A stretch of 64,000 nt of DNA from Morella rubra (taxonomy: Eukaryota; Streptophyta; Magnoliopsida; Fagales; Myricaceae). How positions within the stretch are numbered: position 1 is the stretch's first letter; each line of letters starts with the position of its first letter. A program made the translations under genes and the position numbers. The stretch is from contig CM025856.1 of assembly GCA_003952965.2 (NCBI GenBank), positions 11,323,023 to 11,387,022 on the forward strand, in the 5' to 3' direction. Under the pieces are notes generated by a model that did no database searches, had not been told where the DNA came from, and was given only the letters and a program-made list of their open reading frames with translations. Positions 60,201-64,000 of this stretch are shown piece after piece.

Positions 60201-62766
60201 AGACTTACTACTACCAAGTAATGCCCTTTCGGTCTGAAGAATGCGGAGCAACATACCAAAGGTTAGTCAACCTGATGTTCCAAAACAAATAGGGCGCAAC
60301 ATGGAAGTCTACATAGATGACCTATTGGTAAGACACAGAATCAACAATCACATCATGATCTGGCCAAAGCCTTCGAGGTACTTCGAGTATACAAGATGCG
60401 CTTGAACCAGCAAAATGCACCTTTGGTGTGTCCTCCGAAAAATTCTTGGGATTCCTTATATCCCAACGAGGAATCGAAGCCAACCCAGAAAATCAAGGCC
60501 ATCCTGGATATGCAACCCCTAAAGAACGTCAAAGAGGTGCAACGACTCACAGGATGAATAGCGGCACTCAACAGATTCGTTGCTCGTGCCACAGATAAAT
60601 GTTTGCCATTCTTCAAAGCACTTCGGAAGGCCTTCGAGTGGACAAAAGAATGTTAAAGAGCTTTTGAGGAGCTGAAGAGTATTTGACGAATCCCCGCTCA
60701 TAAGTTCCCCAATACCGGAGAAATGCTTTATCTTTATCTCGCTATTTCCGATGCAGTAGTAAGCACAACACTCATAAAGGATGATAACGGCGTACAACAA
60801 CCTATATATTACGTGAGCAAGCTTTGCAAGGAGCCCAACCTCAATATCCTGACATTGACAAACTAGCATTAGCTGTCATCATCTCGGCAAGAAAATTGAG
60901 ACCATACTTCCAAGCTCATCCCATATAATGATTCTGACAAACCTTGGAAAACCGGATGCATCAGGAAGATTGGTCAATGGTCCATAGAACTTGGAGAATT
61001 TGACATCGAATATCGACCTCGACTGCAATTAAAGGACAAGCAGTAGCTGACTTCGTCATAAATTACACATCAGTACTTTAAGAAGAAACCCCCAAACTAA
61101 AATGTGGCAGGTTTTTGTAGATGGATCATCCAATCATGAAGCAGGAGGAGTGGGGGTGGTCATTGAAATACTCGAGGAAGAATGCATCAATTCAGAATCA
61201 AGTTGGAATACTCCCCCACGAACAATGAAAAGGAATACGAAGCCCTCGTAGCCAGACTACTCACAGAGCTCTTAGGAGGAAAACACCTTAGCGTGTACTC
61301 CGACTCTCAACTGGTGGTAGGACAAGTTACGAGAAACGTTCGAAGCTTGAGATGAAAGAATGGCAGTTACCTGAAACGCGCCATAGAGATAAAAAACATT
61401 CGAAGCTTTTGAGATCCAACATATTCCCCGAGATCAAAATGCCTGAGCTAATGCTTTAGCCACCGAGGTATCAGGATCAGCTTAGATGTTCAAGGAAGAG
61501 AACCATGCGTCTACAGAAGTTGTTTCGAAATTCGGACAATTGACAAGTTATAAGCCGAAGATAGTGATCCCCGATTATGAAGATACTAAAGGAAGAAGAC
61601 CCCGGAATTAACAAGCAACAACTCTAGAAGTTCAAAGGATAACACCGAGATATACCATCATAGATGGGAATTATATCGTCAAAGTCTCTTCCAAACCATT
61701 GTTGCGTTGCCTCGTGCCTGAGATGGGAATTACGCACTTTGAAAAATACATGAAGGGATTTGTGGAAATCATTTCAGGATTGAAACCCTCTCTAAAAAGT
61801 CAATCCGAGTTGGATTCTTCTGGCCCACTATGCAGATTATTGCAGAAGAGATAGTACAAAAGTGCGAAAAATGTCAAGATTTGCCAATGCCATAAACACC
61901 CTAGTGAAAGAATGACATCGTTAGAGATTCGCTAATGCCATATCCTCAGCCCGTTCCTTTTAGGATGAAGGCAGCTAAAATTTCTAGTGGTAACCATCGA
62001 TTATTTCACCAAATGGGTAGAGGCTGAACCACTGGCAAAGATCACTGAACCAACATCCGAAAGTTTGTTTGGAAACATATGTCTGCGCTTCGGGCTACCT
62101 CGGCAATAATCACCGACAATGGAAAATAGTTCGACAACAAAAATTCTGAGATTTTTGTTTAGAGCTCAACATCGAGAACCATTACTCATCTCCATACTTT
62201 CCACAAGCTAATGGACAAGTAGAACTGGCAAACCGATCATTGCTGAAGATCATCAAGACAAAATTTGACGATTACAAGGGTTTATGGGAAGAAGAATTAC
62301 CGGGGTATTATGGGCATACCGCACCACTGTCAGAACATCCACAAAGGAAACCCCGTTCGCTCTCACTTGGGCATCCGAGGCTGTAATCCCAGTCAAAATA
62401 GAGCTCTCTCACCTCGAGTAATGACTTCACCCATGAAAGAATGAAGAAGAAAGGAAGCTAGACCTCGACCTACTAGAAAGAAGGAGAGAAGATGCACGGC
62501 TCAAGATGGAAGCATACAAACAGAAGATCGCCAACTACTACAATGCTAAGGTTAGACCAGGTCATTTTATCCCTGGAGATTTAGTCCTCAAAAAATATAT
62601 TGCTAGGAACCAAAGATCCACAACAAGGCAAATTGCACCAAATTGGGAAGGTCCATATCATATCGTCGGTTCCAAACAACTAGGAACATACTATTTGGAG
62701 GATCTTCTTGGAAAAGTGCTACAACATCCATGAAACTTGGTGCACCTTAGAAAGTATTATGCTTAG
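57251..62766 (+). pseudogene. Ty3/gypsy Tat-lineage gag-pol pseudogene
   Basis: Gag starts at ATG 57251 and includes FRMPFIDKYTGATDPLDHL (57694) and VLTAIVAGLTDGRFSFSLGK with AQKYMNAED (57970-58100). A zinc-knuckle-like CQFHNYHGHDTDECIYLKRQ is readable near 58355 after a frame change. RT (59804-60660) has GYNQIKMHTPT, YYYQVMPF and GATYQRLVN. The first RNase H is at about 60660-61030 (YYVSKLCKE). A second, archaeal-type RNase H, WQVFVDGSSNHEAGGVGVV and LSVYSDSQLVVGQV, lies at 61100-61340; this extra domain is the hallmark of Tat (Retand/Ogre-like) elements. Integrase (61700-62480) keeps CEKCQ and ITDNGK. A terminal NWEGPYHIV..LRKYYA closes at TAG 62764. Stops, frameshifts and a rearranged zone (58574-59720) make it inactive. 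Confidence 0.85.
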
Positions 62767-62900
62767 GCATTTTACATTTTATCTATGATATGCGTTTACA
62801 CTTATGTTATGCTTTGATGTTTTGTTTATCTTGTTTACTATAAATGGAAAAGTCGAAGTTTTCTTCAAAACTACTTGTTGGGTGACAACGATGACAAACA

Positions 62901-63345
62901 CGAAATCCTATAACGACTTAGGAGAACCAAGGTTCCCAATCAAACTCAAGAGTAAGACAATCTCGGCGAATCTTGATTCTCAGTCGCATCTAAGACGAAA
63001 TCCTAAAACGACTTAAGAGAATTAAGGTTCCCAGTCACATTCAAGAGTAAGACGACCTCAGTGAACCCCAGTTCCAAGTTGCATCCAAGATGAAATCCTA
63101 AAATGACTTAGGAGAATTAAGGTTCCCAGTTGCATTCAAGAGTAAGAAGACCTTGGCGAACCCCGGTTCCTAGTTGCATCCAAGACGAAATCCTAAAATG
63201 ACTTAGGAGAACCAATGTTCCCAGTCGCATTCAAAAGTAAGACGACCTTGGCGAACCCTGGTTCTTAGTCGCATCCAAGAGAAAATCCTAAAATGACTCA
63301 GGAGAACTAAGGTTCCTGGTTTCATCCGAGATGAAGACTAAAAAC
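62901..63345 (+). repeat. 95-bp tandem repeat array, about 4.6 copies
   Basis: Units starting CGAAATCCTAAAAYGACTTA begin at 62901, 62996, 63091, 63186 and 63281, exactly 95 bp apart and about 85-90% identical. The array lies between the end of pol and the expected 3' LTR of the Tat element, where such arrays are common in this lineage. Confidence 0.92.
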
Positions 63346-63671
63346 GATCTTGAAAAATAATAGATCACAATGAAGATCACAAGTAGCAAAAGAAAGACAA
63401 TCAAATCCAACAGGATTTGAATGTTGGAAGCAGACCATAAAGTACGCAACCAACAATTATCACAAGAAGCAAACAAAGCTCAAGACAGATAAACCAAAGC
63501 TATCACAAGTAGTGAAAGAAAAATCGTCAAAGTTCAGAATTCGACAAATCCAAACCATATTATGAATGTGCATGAATAAAGACTCGAAGAAAACAGAAAA
63601 AAATACTATTACAAAAGCCTACTCTCCGCAGGAAGGAGATGAATGCCACAAGGTCCAAAGTTTTTCATAAG

Positions 63672-63974
63672 TTATTGATAGATAGAATCATCACGCTTAT
63701 CTTTGAGAACTTTAAAGCGCCTCCCTTCCTCCATGTGAGCCCTCTCAAGACACGTCATAGCCGTACTGATACACCTATATGCTAAGGCCGTAGGATCGCC
63801 AGGAAAAGTGGGCATCGCTGATAACTGAGCAAGGTGAAGGGAGAGACCAGTACTCTCCTCTAAGTTTTTCTTTTCAGCGGCGAAAGCGTCGGCAACTTCT
63901 CGCATAGCACGGTGCACTTCCACCAATTCACCCCGCAACACCTCTTCTATCTTCAACAAGGATGCGTAATACTA
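63672..63974 (-). CDS. Antisense ORF in the 3' region of the Tat element
   Basis: An open frame of about 100 codons on the minus strand, opposite to gag-pol. It reads LLKIEEVLRGELVEVHRAMR, then DAFAAEKKNLEE, LAQLSAMPTFPGDP and CLERAHMEEGRRFKVLKDKR. It has no ATG in the visible part and a TAG lies just upstream (about 63983), so it may be a downstream exon or a decayed piece. The charged, heptad-like character suggests a coiled coil. Tat-lineage elements often carry antisense ORFs after pol; whether this is one of them is an inference. Confidence 0.4.
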
Positions 63975-64000
63975 GCTCAAACGTCGCAAAACTTTTGTAT

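Noticed and set aside
62901-63345. Regular spaced repeats considered as a CRISPR array
   Set aside because: Units are contiguous 95-bp tandem repeats without unique spacers, in a plant retroelement.

Overview
This is a piece of a eudicot nuclear genome, probably a woody species. It has introns with GT..AG borders, a TIR-type NBS-LRR resistance gene (a class missing from grasses), very AT-rich intergenic DNA, and dense, decayed retrotransposons. One N run (34507-34681) shows it is a draft assembly. The species cannot be named from sequence alone.

Host genes. (1) A TIR-NB-ARC-LRR-C-JID immune receptor gene on the minus strand (19933-14895). It has five exons, all splice phases agree, and it reads as an intact protein of about 1149 aa. 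(2) A FYVE plus SYLF gene on the minus strand (from 37509), similar to plant CFS1/CFS2 endosomal-autophagy proteins; its 3' end is lost at the N gap. (3) The splicing factor YJU2/CCDC94 on the minus strand (53874-39474). It has eight exons and 358 aa, with an 8.9-kb intron that holds nested LINEs. (4) Two weak plus-strand exon candidates at 33487-33979. (5) A broken UGT84-like glucosyltransferase tail at about 56040-56465.

Layout. 0-5 kb: a dead Mutator-type (MULE) transposase gene cut by two solo LTRs, each with a perfect 5-bp target duplication. 5-11.1 kb: LTR debris and a minus-strand Ty3/gypsy pol resembling CRM chromoviruses. 11.1-13.7 kb: a hAT-type (ZMYM1/TTF-like) transposase pseudogene split by a 1.4-kb insertion that carries 63-bp tandem repeats. 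14-20 kb: the TNL gene. 21.6-26.7 kb: a non-autonomous hAT element that hosts a 3.4-kb LTR-like element with unusual inverted arms of about 260 bp. 26.9-33.5 kb: gypsy gag/protease pieces split by a composite insertion that contains a nearly full-length dead Ty1/copia element. 34.7-53.9 kb: the FYVE/SYLF and YJU2 genes, with a foldback MITE and LINEs in YJU2 introns. 54-64 kb: the UGT remnant, then a dead Ty3/gypsy Tat-lineage element (gag, RT, two RNase H domains, integrase), a 95-bp repeat array and an antisense ORF.

The three recognisable genes have separate jobs (pathogen sensing, endosome/autophagy traffic, pre-mRNA splicing) and do not form a pathway. No CRISPR array, operon or complete RNA gene was seen. 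The structures most worth a second look are the element at 22903-26325 with inverted arms, and two tandem duplications (28400-29280 and 58574-59720) in which one copy looks compressed by many small gaps.
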